Assembly: GCA_963603285.1 (NCBI GenBank)
Contig: CAVCMG010000012.1
Span: 19,863 to 83,862, forward strand
Source of the DNA: UBA11957 sp963603285
Lineage (GTDB): Bacteria > Bacillota > Clostridia > Lachnospirales > Lachnospiraceae
Direction of reading: 5' to 3'
DNA: 64,000 bases
The position numbers were made by a program, and so were the translations under genes. Under the pieces are notes generated by a model. That model searched no databases. It worked only from the letters and a program-made list of their open reading frames with translations, and was not told where the DNA came from. Positions 23,709 through 32,880 of this stretch are shown in pieces. Within the stretch, counting starts at the first letter, position 1; every line of letters starts with the position of its first letter.

Positions 23709-25544
23709 TTGAGAAAACTGCATATTGAGAAGCCACTTCATGCCCAGACCGTATTAAACGGTCTCTATCGCGATGTTAGCCGCCGTCTGGCCGCCAGCCC
23801 GCCGGGACTCTGTCCGGTGGATATGTCGCTCAATTTCCTGCGTCTGTGCCATGCCCAGACCTGCGGTAAATGCGCACCCTGCCGTATCGGCCTTGGCCAG
23901 CTGGAACATCTGCTCGAGGATGTACTGGAACAGAGAGCATCCCTTGAAACCATCGAGCTGATCCGGAAAACGGCCCGTGTTATCAGCGATTCTTCGGACT
24001 GCGCGATCGGATATGAAGCGGCTGCCATGGTCACCATGGGAATCGAAGGTTTCTGTGAGGACTATGAAGAACATATCAAATATGGCCGCTGTATCTGCGG
24101 CCTGAACCATCCGGTTCCCTGTGTGGCCGTCTGTCCGGCGCATGTGGATATTCCGGGCTATATCGCCCTGATCCGCAACAAGCGCTATGGAGATGCTGTC
24201 CGTCTGATCCGTAAGGACAATCCGTTCCCGTTTTCCTGCGCTTATGTCTGCGAGCATCCGTGCGAAAATAACTGCCGCCGCCGTCTGATGGACGATGCAG
24301 TTAATATCTGCGGACTGAAGCGGTTTGCCGTGGACAATGGCGAAGATATGCCGGCACCGCCGAAGGCAGAAGCTACCGGCAAGACGGTTGCCATCATCGG
24401 CGGAGGCCCCGGCGGACTTACCGCGGCGTATTATCTGGCTCTGATGGGACATGATGTGACGGTTTACGAGCAGCGGCCAAAGCTTGGCGGTATGCTCCGT
24501 TACGGTATTCCGGATTACCGTCTGCCGCAGGATATTCTGGACAAGGATATCGATCATATCCTTTCCACCGGTGTCAAGGTATTTACCGATGTATCGGTAG
24601 GCAGGGATCTGTCTGTTACCGAGCTGCAGAAGCAGTTTGACGCTGTATACGTCTGTATCGGCGCCCATGCGGACAAGAAGCTGGGCCTTGAGGGCGAGGA
24701 CAGCGAGGGCGTGATCTCCGCCGTAGAGATGCTGCGTGGCATCGGCGAAGGGCACAAGCCTGATTTTAAAGATAAAAACGTCTGTGTTATCGGCGGCGGT
24801 AACGTGTCTATGGATGCGACCCGTACCGCGATCCGTCTCGGCGCGAAGTCGGTAACCTGTGTTTACAGACGCCGTGTAGAAGATATGACGGCGCTGCAGG
24901 AGGAGATCGATGACGCTTTTGCAGAGGGCTGCCAGATCCTGCCGCTGCAGGCTCCGAGCCGCATTGAGGCTGACGAGAACGGTCATGTGACCGCTTTATG
25001 GACAAAGCCGCAGATCATTGGCCGCTATGGCCGTGACGGTCGTCCGAAGCCGAAGGATGCCGATGTACCGGAGTTCCGTATTCCGTGTGACGCTGTTGTG
25101 GTTGCCATCGGCCAGAGGATCGATTCGACACCGTTTGAGGCTGCCGGTCTGTCGACAGAGCGCGGCATGATCACAGCCGGAGAGAATACCTTTGTCCCGA
25201 ACAGTACCAATATGTTTGCCGGCGGTGACGCTGTATCCGGCCCGGCAACCGTAATCCGGGCGGTAGCTGCCGGTAAGGTAGCCGCTGCCAATATTGATAA
25301 TTATCTCGGATTTGACCACCGGATCACTGTGGATGTGGAGATTCCCGCACCGCAGCTGACCAACTCCCCGCATTGTGGCCGTGTCGGCTTAAAGAGCCGG
25401 AACATGCAGGACTGCCGCAATGATTTTAACCTCGTCAAGGAGGGTATGACAGAAGAGGAAGCACTGCAGGAGGCCTGCCGCTGTCTGCGCTGTGACCAGT
25501 TTGGCTATGGCCGCTTCAAAGGAGGGAGGAACCGCGAATGGTAA
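23709..25544 (+). CDS. NuoF-like/GltD-like flavoprotein, hydrogenase partner
   Basis: This 611-residue protein begins with the iron-sulfur end of a NuoF/HydB-type subunit (TCGKCAPCRIGLGQLEHLL near residue 51 and a later Cys). It continues as a GltD/NfnB-like NAD(P)H:acceptor flavoprotein: a cysteine-rich segment (CICGLNHPVPCVAVCPAHVD, CEHPCENNCRR), an FAD fold (VAIIGGGPGGLTAAYYLA, about 227) and a second nucleotide fold (VCVIGGGNVSMDATRTA, about 358). It should pass electrons between NAD(P)H and the hydrogenase encoded next, which overlaps it by 7 bases. The TTG start follows AAAGGAGG; the upstream GTG/ATG options place the site inside the gene. This layout resembles glutamate-synthase-linked (group A2) [FeFe]-hydrogenases. 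Confidence 0.88.
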   Translation: MRKLHIEKPLHAQTVLNGLYRDVSRRLAASPPGLCPVDMSLNFLRLCHAQTCGKCAPCRIGLGQLEHLLEDVLEQRASLETIELIRKTARVISDSSDCAIGYEAAAMVTMGIEGFCEDYEEHIKYGRCICGLNHPVPCVAVCPAHVDIPGYIALIRNKRYGDAVRLIRKDNPFPFSCAYVCEHPCENNCRRRLMDDAVNICGLKRFAVDNGEDMPAPPKAEATGKTVAIIGGGPGGLTAAYYLALMGHDVTVYEQRPKLGGMLRYGIPDYRLPQDILDKDIDHILSTGVKVFTDVSVGRDLSVTELQKQFDAVYVCIGAHADKKLGLEGEDSEGVISAVEMLRGIGEGHKPDFKDKNVCVIGGGNVSMDATRTAIRLGAKSVTCVYRRRVEDMTALQEEIDDAFAEGCQILPLQAPSRIEADENGHVTALWTKPQIIGRYGRDGRPKPKDADVPEFRIPCDAVVVAIGQRIDSTPFEAAGLSTERGMITAGENTFVPNSTNMFAGGDAVSGPATVIRAVAAGKVAAANIDNYLGFDHRITVDVEIPAPQLTNSPHCGRVGLKSRNMQDCRNDFNLVKEGMTEEEALQEACRCLRCDQFGYGRFKGGRNREW

Positions 25545-27295
25545 ATCTGACGATCAATGATATCCCGGTAAGTGTACCGGAGGGAACAACGATTATGAAG
25601 GCCGCTGCCAGCGTCGGTGTGGATATCCCGCATCTGTGTTATCTGGAGGGCATCAATGAGATCGGTGCCTGCCGTGTCTGCTGTGTGCAGGTCAAGGGCG
25701 AGAGAGCCATGGTTCCGGCCTGTAACAGTACTGTGCGGGAGGGAATGGTCGTATACACGAACAGTCCGAAAGCGCGCCGTACAAGAAGAATCAATGTAGA
25801 GCTGATTTTAAGCCAGCATGACTGCCGCTGTGCAACCTGTGTACGAAGCGGTAACTGCCAGCTGCAGCGTATCGCCAACGATCTGGGTATTCTGGATGTG
25901 CCGTATGCGCAGGATCTGCCGGAGGGCAAGAGACGTCTCTGGACGACAACATATCCGCTGTACAGGGACTACAATAAATGCATCAAATGTATGCGTTGTA
26001 TCCAGATCTGTGACAAGGTACAGACGGTCAGTATCTGGGATCTGGCCGGTACGGGAAGCCGTACCCATATTGATGTGAGCTACAACCGTATGATCAAGGA
26101 GTCCGAATGTGCCCTCTGTGGCCAGTGCATTACGCACTGTCCGGTCGGCGCTCTGCGGGAAAGAGATGATACGACGAAATTTTTACAGGCTCTTGGCGAT
26201 AAGGAAAAGGTTGTTGTCGTACAGATCGCTCCGGCTGTGCGTGCCGCATGGGGCGAGGAGCTGGGGCTGAAGCCGGAAGAGGCTACAGTCAACCGTATCG
26301 CTGCTGTTTTGAAACGGATGGGCGTTGATTATGTTTTCGATACCTCCTTTACGGCAGATCTGACGATCATGGAGGAGGGCACGGAGCTTCTGCACCGTCT
26401 GAAAAAGGGCGATCTGGTGCGGTATCCGATGTTTACCAGCTGCTGTCCGGGCTGGGTACGCTTCTTAAAGAGCCAGTATCCGGAGCTGACGGGCCGCCTG
26501 TCCACTGCGAAGAGTCCGCAGCAGATGTTTGGCAGCGTGATCAAACAGTATTTTGCTGAAAAGGCAGAGCTCGATCCGAAGAATATCTATTCCGTATCGA
26601 TCATGCCATGTCTGGCCAAAAAGTCCGAATGTGACCTGCCGACGATGAAGTCCGAGTATGGACAGGATGTGGATCTGGTGCTGACAACCAGAGAATTAAA
26701 CCGCCTGATCCGTGCGGACAAGATCGATCCGGCAAAGCTGGAGGAGGTACCGTTTGACAATCCGCTGGCGGACTATACCGGTGCTGGTGTGATCTTCGGT
26801 GCAACCGGTGGCGTTATGGAAGCTGCGTTACGATCCGCTTATTTCCTGACACAGGGCAAGAATCCGGATCCGGACGCTTTCAGCGAGATCCGCAGTATGG
26901 ATGGCTGGAGAGAGTATACCTTTATGCTGGGCGAGACCCCGCTTTGCTGTGCGGTGGCGACCGGTCTTGGCAATACTCGCAAGCTGATTGAGGCGATCCT
27001 GGATAACCGGGTGAAATATGACTTTGTGGAAGTTATGGCCTGTCCGGGCGGCTGTGTCGGCGGCGGTGGCCAGCCAATTTCCATCAAGGATGAGGAGCGT
27101 GCACCGGCCCGCAGTAAGATCCTCTACAGTCTGGATAAGAACAGCAAGCTCCGCTTCTCACATGAGAATGAGCAGGTGCAGTACCTGTATAAAGACTGGC
27201 TCGGTGAGCCTTACAGCGAAAAGGCAGAAGAGTATCTGCATACGGATCACTACGGCTGGGAAATGCCACAGGCCGTGAGAGCAGAGCAGGAATAA
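25538..27295 (+). CDS. hydA: [FeFe]-hydrogenase catalytic subunit
   Basis: The 585-residue enzyme makes or oxidises H2. The N-terminal [2Fe-2S] domain (HLCYLEGINEIGACRVCC) is followed by a His-Cys3 cluster site (HDCRCATCVRSGNC) and two [4Fe-4S] sites (CIKCMRCIQIC, CALCGQCITHC). The H-cluster domain has all three signatures: TSCCPGW near residue 300, MPCLAKKSE near 356 and MACPGGCVGGGGQP near 500. It overlaps the flavoprotein gene by 7 bases and is likely to form a complex with its product. No HydC- or HydB-type separate genes and no maturases (HydE, HydF, HydG) are in the window, so maturation genes lie elsewhere. Confidence 0.97.
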   Translation: MVNLTINDIPVSVPEGTTIMKAAASVGVDIPHLCYLEGINEIGACRVCCVQVKGERAMVPACNSTVREGMVVYTNSPKARRTRRINVELILSQHDCRCATCVRSGNCQLQRIANDLGILDVPYAQDLPEGKRRLWTTTYPLYRDYNKCIKCMRCIQICDKVQTVSIWDLAGTGSRTHIDVSYNRMIKESECALCGQCITHCPVGALRERDDTTKFLQALGDKEKVVVVQIAPAVRAAWGEELGLKPEEATVNRIAAVLKRMGVDYVFDTSFTADLTIMEEGTELLHRLKKGDLVRYPMFTSCCPGWVRFLKSQYPELTGRLSTAKSPQQMFGSVIKQYFAEKAELDPKNIYSVSIMPCLAKKSECDLPTMKSEYGQDVDLVLTTRELNRLIRADKIDPAKLEEVPFDNPLADYTGAGVIFGATGGVMEAALRSAYFLTQGKNPDPDAFSEIRSMDGWREYTFMLGETPLCCAVATGLGNTRKLIEAILDNRVKYDFVEVMACPGGCVGGGGQPISIKDEERAPARSKILYSLDKNSKLRFSHENEQVQYLYKDWLGEPYSEKAEEYLHTDHYGWEMPQAVRAEQE

Positions 27296-27362
27296 AAGAA
27301 TAAAAACAGTATATAACCATTGGTAACTATGAAATATCCTTGAAAACCTGTAAAAGTGAATG

Positions 27363-27409
27363 GAAAGACGGCCACCCGATCTCTGTATGAGAAAGGGTGG
27401 CCGTCTTTC
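27363..27409. terminator. terminator between hydA and the DHHW gene
   Basis: A perfect 15-bp stem (GAAAGACGGCCACCC / GGGTGGCCGTCTTTC) with a 17-nt loop between convergent genes. The T run is short in both directions. Confidence 0.75.
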
Positions 27410-27460
27410 GTGCTCATCTGACAGGCAGTTTAAGAAAATCCGTTGCCAGATGCCGGTGTA

Positions 27461-28837
27461 TTAGAGCAATCCTTTGATCGTGTTGGCAACGTTGGTGGAA
27501 TTGATGATTCCGATATTGTTGACAACGATCAGATCTTTGATATTGTTCTGTTTTACATAATCCACAACATTTACGTTCGCGTAGCGGAAATCCACGATAT
27601 AGATCTTCTGGTAATGATCCACAAGGAACGGGATCAGGGCATTGGCATAGGATTCCTTTAAGACCAGACACGATGAACCGTCGGTGATGTTTGGATTTTC
27701 AATCGTAGCCATCGGATTATCTCCGGCTACAAAAGTAGCATAGGCAGCGCCTTCGCCTCGTTTGCTGACATCACGGATAACGTTCCAGTCGTATTCCTTG
27801 CCGTCCTTATCCCAGTATTTCATGGAATTTGTGCCATGCGGGATGTAGGCAGTAACGGTATCCGGGTTGGCCGCCATATCGGATGGCTTGTTCAGCTTGG
27901 TATAGTATGTACCGAGGAACGGTGTAAACTGCATCGTTTCAAAAGAGTCGAGCTCATTCGGCGTGATGCCTTTGGCCTGACAGAAGTTGCGGTAGGCGTA
28001 GTATGCGCCGAGTGCTGTCCAGTGGTGATCCGTACGGAAATATAGGTACTCGCTGTTGTGCTCCCGCAGGGTATTGAGCGTTTCGATGCCCTGCACGCCC
28101 TTGTAGGAATTATAGTAATAATTGATCGTCTGACCCTGATCAGAGCCGCCCAGCGATTTCAGTGTATCCTCATCCAGCATGACACCGGAGTTTAACGGTA
28201 CGAGGATCGAGTAGACATTGGCAACACCGGACAGCTTGGTGGCGGCATCGGACAGTGCCTGGATATAGGTATCGGCGGCGTCCTTGTTAAAGGAGTAGAT
28301 CGTGTAGGCAGCACCGTCCTTGACATAAAGACGCTGCTGGATCTGCTTCTGGACTTCCTCCTCCATCTTGTAGGAGTCGGGGAGTGTAGCTTCACTGGTG
28401 CCGACCTGGGACTGTGCAGTGCTGGTCGAAGTATCCGTCTGTGAAGTGACCGCGGAGGATGTCGGCTGTACGGTGGATACAACAGAAGGAATCTCGTCCG
28501 CCTGTACATCGGCACCTACGACCTGCTCATCCCCGGCAATACCGTAGAGGGCAGTGATCTTCTGCTGTGCAGAGATCAGCCGGTCACGCAGCGGGAATGT
28601 ATCCGAATACCATGTCGAAACATCCGAGAAAAATTCTCCGTTTAAAAAGCTTTCCAGCGTAAATTCCGGAAATTTGGTCAGGGTACGGTTCTCCACCTCG
28701 GATATGGTGGGCCGTAAAGGAATCAGGATGCCAAGAAGTGCACCCACAAACAGCAGCGCCACGCCGAGCAGACAGCCGATCAGGCGATATTGCTGCATAA
28801 CTTTTTTCTGCTGTGGAGACAGCTTTTTTCGTGCCAT
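27461..28837 (-). CDS. DHHW-family secreted acyltransferase partner
   Basis: This 458-residue protein has one N-terminal transmembrane helix (LIGCLLGVALLFVGALLGIL), a Ser/Thr-rich linker of about 40 residues near 105-145 and an extracellular AlgJ/AlgX-like SGNH-fold domain. The name-giving motif appears as RTDHHWT near residue 267, with a likely catalytic Ser in LKESYANALIPFL. In alginate and cell-wall systems such proteins finish O-acylation of a surface polymer begun by an MBOAT. The MBOAT gene lies 12 bases upstream on the same strand, so the two form one operon. The polymer is not known. Confidence 0.85.
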   Translation of the reverse strand: MARKKLSPQQKKVMQQYRLIGCLLGVALLFVGALLGILIPLRPTISEVENRTLTKFPEFTLESFLNGEFFSDVSTWYSDTFPLRDRLISAQQKITALYGIAGDEQVVGADVQADEIPSVVSTVQPTSSAVTSQTDTSTSTAQSQVGTSEATLPDSYKMEEEVQKQIQQRLYVKDGAAYTIYSFNKDAADTYIQALSDAATKLSGVANVYSILVPLNSGVMLDEDTLKSLGGSDQGQTINYYYNSYKGVQGIETLNTLREHNSEYLYFRTDHHWTALGAYYAYRNFCQAKGITPNELDSFETMQFTPFLGTYYTKLNKPSDMAANPDTVTAYIPHGTNSMKYWDKDGKEYDWNVIRDVSKRGEGAAYATFVAGDNPMATIENPNITDGSSCLVLKESYANALIPFLVDHYQKIYIVDFRYANVNVVDYVKQNNIKDLIVVNNIGIINSTNVANTIKGLL

Positions 28838-28849
28838 AAGGATACCTCG

Positions 28850-30283
28850 TTAAAACTGGAAATATAAAAACGGATTGTAGCTGTCGCCGATCAGTGCCAG
28901 CATGGATAAAAACAGCAGAAGCACCGGAGTCAGCATTTCCGTGATATTCAGTATTGTGTAGAAAGCTTTATTGTCTTTGCCAAGCTCATAGAGCATACGG
29001 CGCAGGTTTTTGCCCAGCGGTGTGACCGCAATAATAGCAAAGATCAGGAAGAAAATATGCCCTGTAAACTGTGTAGCCACAGCCATACTGGTAAAACCGC
29101 CGCCAAGACCGAGCATGCCTTTTAACGCAGTGCCAAGCTCATGCAGGCTGGTAAAGCGGAACAGGATCCAGCCAAAGTAGACCACGGCGATCGTGTAGAC
29201 ATGACGCCAGACGCCCTTGATCCTGTCCTGAATCACAAATTTTTCCAGAAGCAGGAAAGCCAGATAATACAGTCCCCAGAAGATAAAGTTCCAGCTCGAA
29301 CCATGCCACAGACCGGTCAGAAACCATACGACGCACATGTTGCGGATATATTTGTTTCGGGAACAGCGGCTGCCGCCCAGCGGAATGTACACGTAATCTC
29401 TGAAAAATGTACTCAGGGAAATATGCCATCTGCGCCAGAAATCCTGTACGGAGACAGCGGTGTACGGGTAGTTAAAGTTTTCCATATAATGGAAGCCGAC
29501 CATACGGCCCATACCGATCGCCATATCCGAGTAGGCAGAGAAATCCAGATAGATCTGGAGCGTGTAAAAGACCATACCCAGCCAGATTGCCAGTGCAGGC
29601 TGTGCGCCAAGCGCTTCAACGCCGGATGGCATAAGGGTATCGGCCACAGTAGCGCAGCCGTTGGCAAGGACCGCCTTTTTGGCCAGACCTACGCAGAAAC
29701 GGCGCATACCGGTGTAGACATCGTTCAGATTCACATGGCGTTCTTCGATCTCATCGGCCACCGTCTCATACCGGACGATCGGACCAGCGATACACTGGTG
29801 GAAAAGGCTGGCGTATAAAAGCAGCTTCCAGTATACCGGCTGTGCTTCGACCTCGCCGCGGTACACATCGACGATGTAGGAGATCAGCTGGAACGTATAG
29901 AACGAAATACCGATTGGCAGAACCAGACGCGGAACGTCGGCCAGTGCCGGGATGATAAAATCAAAAGTATCACAGAAAAAGCCTAGATATTTGAAGATGC
30001 CGAGCATTAAAAGCAGGAGCGCACAGCCGCAGAACATATATAGCTTATGGTCACGCTGGCCTTTCCGGGTTTCCATATCGCAGCGGCTGAGTATAACGCC
30101 CGTGCCCCAGGCAATAAACGTTTCAAACACCAGCAAAAGCAGATAACGCGGTCCACCCCAGGAATAGAAGATCAGCGAGCTGACAAGCAGTACCAGATTG
30201 CGGTACCGGGGTTTTATGAAATAGTAGACGACCAGATGGATGGCCAGAAAAAAGAAAACAAAAAGCAAACTCGAAAATACCAT
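28850..30283 (-). CDS. MBOAT-family membrane O-acyltransferase (AlgI/DltB-like)
   Basis: This 477-residue polytopic protein fits the AlgI branch of the MBOAT family. It carries an acyl group across the membrane to a surface glycan. The catalytic histidine is in FLTGLWHGSSWNFIFWG, near residue 325. Other family segments are SLIFYSWGGPRYLLLL near the start, PIGISFYTFQLISYIVDVY, and NFNYPYTAVSVQDFWRRWH before the histidine. It is the first gene of a two-gene operon with the DHHW protein. A second, unrelated-locus MBOAT is at 58514. Confidence 0.93.
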   Translation of the reverse strand: MVFSSLLFVFFFLAIHLVVYYFIKPRYRNLVLLVSSLIFYSWGGPRYLLLLVFETFIAWGTGVILSRCDMETRKGQRDHKLYMFCGCALLLLMLGIFKYLGFFCDTFDFIIPALADVPRLVLPIGISFYTFQLISYIVDVYRGEVEAQPVYWKLLLYASLFHQCIAGPIVRYETVADEIEERHVNLNDVYTGMRRFCVGLAKKAVLANGCATVADTLMPSGVEALGAQPALAIWLGMVFYTLQIYLDFSAYSDMAIGMGRMVGFHYMENFNYPYTAVSVQDFWRRWHISLSTFFRDYVYIPLGGSRCSRNKYIRNMCVVWFLTGLWHGSSWNFIFWGLYYLAFLLLEKFVIQDRIKGVWRHVYTIAVVYFGWILFRFTSLHELGTALKGMLGLGGGFTSMAVATQFTGHIFFLIFAIIAVTPLGKNLRRMLYELGKDNKAFYTILNITEMLTPVLLLFLSMLALIGDSYNPFLYFQF

Positions 30284-30386
30284 GATTGTGTGTCTCTCTC
30301 CTGTAAATATTTAAAAAATCACAAAAATAAAGAGCCGCCCGGATACAACGGCCAATATCGTCAGAATATCGACAAAATTCACCATC

Positions 30387-30415
30387 ATTATGACATGGGC
30401 GATGAGAAAAAACAA
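30387..30415 (-). promoter_or_regulatory. possible promoter of the MBOAT-DHHW operon
   Basis: On the minus strand, TTGTTT, a 17-bp spacer and CATAAT, about 100 bases upstream of the MBOAT start. The match is moderate. Confidence 0.4.
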
Positions 30416-30518
30416 TAGATTTTCCATGGAAAATGGGGAATTTAAGAATTCTTTGGAATTGCCGGAAAAAGACAGAATGCTGTCAGAGCAGAGGTGTATA
30501 AAAAAGGAAAAAGCAGAT

Positions 30519-30555
30519 AAAAACACAGATATGCACGTTTGCTGCATATCTGTGT
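30519..30555 (-). terminator. mgtE terminator
   Basis: On the minus strand a perfect 13-bp stem (ACACAGATATGCA / TGCATATCTGTGT) is followed by TTTTTAT. Confidence 0.8.
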
Positions 30556-30580
30556 GGAAAACAAAAAGATATACCGGTTA

Positions 30581-31936
30581 TCAAATACCGAGGATGTGTG
30601 TCGCAAACTGGAAGTACACCAGAAGGGAGATCGCATCGACGATGGTGGTGATGAATGGGCTGGCCATAACTGCAGGGTCAAAACCGATCCGGTGGGCAAT
30701 AAGCGGCAGTGTACAGCCGATAAACTTGGCACAGAAGACCGTCACGATGAGTGTCAGGCAGATGACCAAAGCTACCGGAATTGTCAGGCGGTCGAATAAG
30801 AGCAGCTTGACAAAGTTGCAGACTGCCAGTGTCGCACCGCAGAGCAGGGCCACGCGCATTTCTTTCCAGATGACACGGAAGATATCTTTAAATTCGATGT
30901 CGCCAAGGGAAATCGCACGGATAACGGTAGCCGAAGACTGACCGCCGGAGTTACCGCCGGTATCCATCAGCATCGGGATATAGGCTGTCAGGATGACGAA
31001 CTTCGCCAGCGCATTTTCAAAGCTGGTGATGATCATACCGGTAAACGTAGCGGAAATCATCAGAAGCAGCAGCCACGGAATACGGGATTTCCAGAGGTCA
31101 AAGGTGGTCTGTCGGAGGTACGGCTTGTCTGCCGGTACGATAGCGGCCATCTTTTCGATATCCTCTGTAGCCTCCTCTTCCAGGACATCCAGAACATCAT
31201 CGATGGTAACGATGCCGACCAGACGGGCTTCGGTATCCACGACCGGCATAGCCAGAAAGCCGTATTTGGAGAACATCTGGGCGACTTCCTCCTGGTCAGT
31301 GATCGTCTCAACGGAGATGATATTGTCCTCCATCAGCTGCTCCAGCACCTCGTCGGATTCATTCATGATCAGGTCACGGATCGTAACCACACCGATCAGA
31401 CGGCGGTCCTTGGATGTAACGTAACAGTTATTGATCGTTTCCTTGTTGATACCGCTGCGGCGGATATGCAGGATCGCGTCCTCCACCGTCATATGCGGTC
31501 TGAGCTCGACAAATTCTGTTGTCATGATACTGCCGGCGGAATCCTCCGGATATTTGAGGATGTTGTTGATCATCTTTCTCTTTTCCGGGTCGGCAGTCAT
31601 CAGGATACGTTTGACAACGTTGGACGGCATTTCCTCGACCAGATCGGCGGCATCATCGACATACAGCTCATCGACGACTTCCTTCAGCTCGTTATCGGAA
31701 AAGCCCCGGATCAGCATCTCCTGTGTATCCGGCTCCATCTCTACAAACGTATCGGCAGCCAGCTCCTTGGGGAGCAGGCGGTAAAGCAGGGGTACTACCT
31801 GGTCATCCATATCCTCGAAGAGTGAGGCGATATCCGCCGCATTCATCGTGCACAAAATGTCACGCAGGGTAGCATATTTTTTGACCTCAGCCAGTGCTTT
31901 GATACTGGCTTTTAAGGTCTCTAATGCATCTGTCAT
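30581..31936 (-). CDS. mgtE: magnesium transporter MgtE
   Basis: The 451-residue protein is a Mg2+ channel of the MgtE family. It has an N-terminal helical domain (residues 1-130), a pair of CBS domains (about 135-255, with MTTEFVELRPHMTVEDAI and GVVTIRDLIM) that sense cytosolic Mg2+, and five C-terminal membrane helices. The pore signature is seen as MLMDTGGNSGGQSS. GAGGAGG precedes the ATG. The upstream 400 bases hold a promoter and a short ORF on the same strand but no recognisable M-box. Confidence 0.96.
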   Translation of the reverse strand: MTDALETLKASIKALAEVKKYATLRDILCTMNAADIASLFEDMDDQVVPLLYRLLPKELAADTFVEMEPDTQEMLIRGFSDNELKEVVDELYVDDAADLVEEMPSNVVKRILMTADPEKRKMINNILKYPEDSAGSIMTTEFVELRPHMTVEDAILHIRRSGINKETINNCYVTSKDRRLIGVVTIRDLIMNESDEVLEQLMEDNIISVETITDQEEVAQMFSKYGFLAMPVVDTEARLVGIVTIDDVLDVLEEEATEDIEKMAAIVPADKPYLRQTTFDLWKSRIPWLLLLMISATFTGMIITSFENALAKFVILTAYIPMLMDTGGNSGGQSSATVIRAISLGDIEFKDIFRVIWKEMRVALLCGATLAVCNFVKLLLFDRLTIPVALVICLTLIVTVFCAKFIGCTLPLIAHRIGFDPAVMASPFITTIVDAISLLVYFQFATHILGI

Positions 31937-32135
31937 ACTGTTTTCCTCCTCACTGCCTTATACATCCCAAAAAGGAGATAAAAGCAGCTTTCTTTCTTTT
32001 TAAAATAGGGGAGTGCAGCGATAGACTGCGGGTATGACATATCTATACGGGAAATGTGGACAGTCCAAAACGATATCAGACTATCCTGGTATATAAGGTA
32101 ATTGCAGAAGATATTACGTCTGTATATCCGGGCAA
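31937..32135 (-). other. leader between the small ORF and mgtE
   Basis: About 200 bases separate the short ORF from mgtE. Short inverted pieces occur (for example GGATAGTC and GACTGTCC), but no canonical M-box or other riboswitch consensus was recognised, and no gene was seen. Confidence 0.4.
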
Positions 32136-32231
32136 TTACTGTACATAACGGACGAAACGACGCAGCCGTGCCGTATCGTCAAAGCATATAGGTATGTGTC
32201 CCGCGCCGCTACTGCAACTGTCTGCGTCCAT
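32136..32231 (-). CDS. possible 31-residue leader peptide upstream of mgtE
   Basis: The ATG sits 7 bases after a strong AGGAGG. The product begins MDADSCSSGAGHIPICFDD and ends in an arginine-rich stretch (RLRRFVRYVQ). It lies between a good promoter and mgtE on the same strand. It could be a regulatory leader peptide for mgtE or a free small protein. No homologue is known to me, and the evidence is the ribosome binding site and position only. Confidence 0.45.
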   Translation of the reverse strand: MDADSCSSGAGHIPICFDDTARLRRFVRYVQ

Positions 32232-32327
32232 GATTTCGCCTCCTTATATCTGAAATGAATTAAGCGCAAAAAAAAACATTGCCGAAAAGGGTTTTGTCTG
32301 TTCGGACAACGGTTTACTGCTACTAAT

Positions 32328-32356
32328 AATGTACACGCCGGAACCGGCTTTGTCAA
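32328..32356 (-). promoter_or_regulatory. promoter upstream of the leader ORF and mgtE
   Basis: On the minus strand, a perfect TTGACA at 32356-32351, a 17-bp spacer and TACATT at 32333-32328. A run of nine T (minus strand, about 32267-32275) follows some 50 bases on and may be an attenuator, although the hairpin before it is weak. Confidence 0.65.
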
Positions 32357-32407
32357 CGGAAAAAAGTGGATTTTCCGCTGACTTTCGCCAGATGGCCGGC
32401 ACTTTGC

Positions 32408-32755
32408 TTATGCGTATACGATCACAGCAATCAGCTCGACATCGCTGCCAGAACGATTGGCGATAGAATGACCCGTTCCGGCGGGACATACGGTAACATC
32501 ACCGGCGGAAATGATCTTTGTTTCACCGTTATCGCTGTAGGAAGCCTCACCCTTTATTATATAGAAGAGTTCCGTATCCTTTTCATGGATATGGTAGCCG
32601 ATACTGCAGCCGTTGTGCAGCGTGATCTTGGCAAACAGCCGCCCCTTGTCGTTTAACTCTGCCGGTGTGGCAAGATTTAAGATCTCGACAGTTCCGTCAC
32701 CGTCACGCATATGCTCGCGCAGCTCTTTTTCACATTCTCTGGCTCTTCTGATCAT
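32408..32755 (-). CDS. cupin-domain protein
   Basis: The 115-residue protein is a single small cupin barrel. Metal-binding motif 1 is seen in GYHIHEKDTELFYIIKGEASY (two His, Glu) and motif 2 in CPAGTGHSIANRS. Such proteins can be isomerases, dioxygenases or sugar-binding sensors; nothing here decides which. AGGAGG lies 8 bases before the ATG. It is divergent from the alcohol dehydrogenase gene and has about 125 bases of shared upstream region. Confidence 0.85.
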   Translation of the reverse strand: MIRRARECEKELREHMRDGDGTVEILNLATPAELNDKGRLFAKITLHNGCSIGYHIHEKDTELFYIIKGEASYSDNGETKIISAGDVTVCPAGTGHSIANRSGSDVELIAVIVYA

Positions 32756-32880
32756 AAGAAAATCCTCCTGTATGGATTAATATAGTAGATAAAAGCACTA
32801 TAGCATGTCTTGCGTTGCACCGTCAATTGTCCTATAATTTATCCCAGAAAAATGCAAATATTTTCCCGGAGGTATTTAGG

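Noticed and set aside
23754..24986. Long minus-strand ORF opposite the hydrogenase partner gene
   Set aside because: It lies wholly opposite a well-supported gene, has no motif, and its composition is that of a codon shadow.
29141..29818. Plus-strand ORF opposite the MBOAT gene
   Set aside because: It has no motif or start signal and mirrors the codon pattern of the minus-strand acyltransferase.
31937..32407. M-box (Mg2+) riboswitch upstream of mgtE
   Set aside because: No match to the conserved M-box core was recognised on the minus strand.
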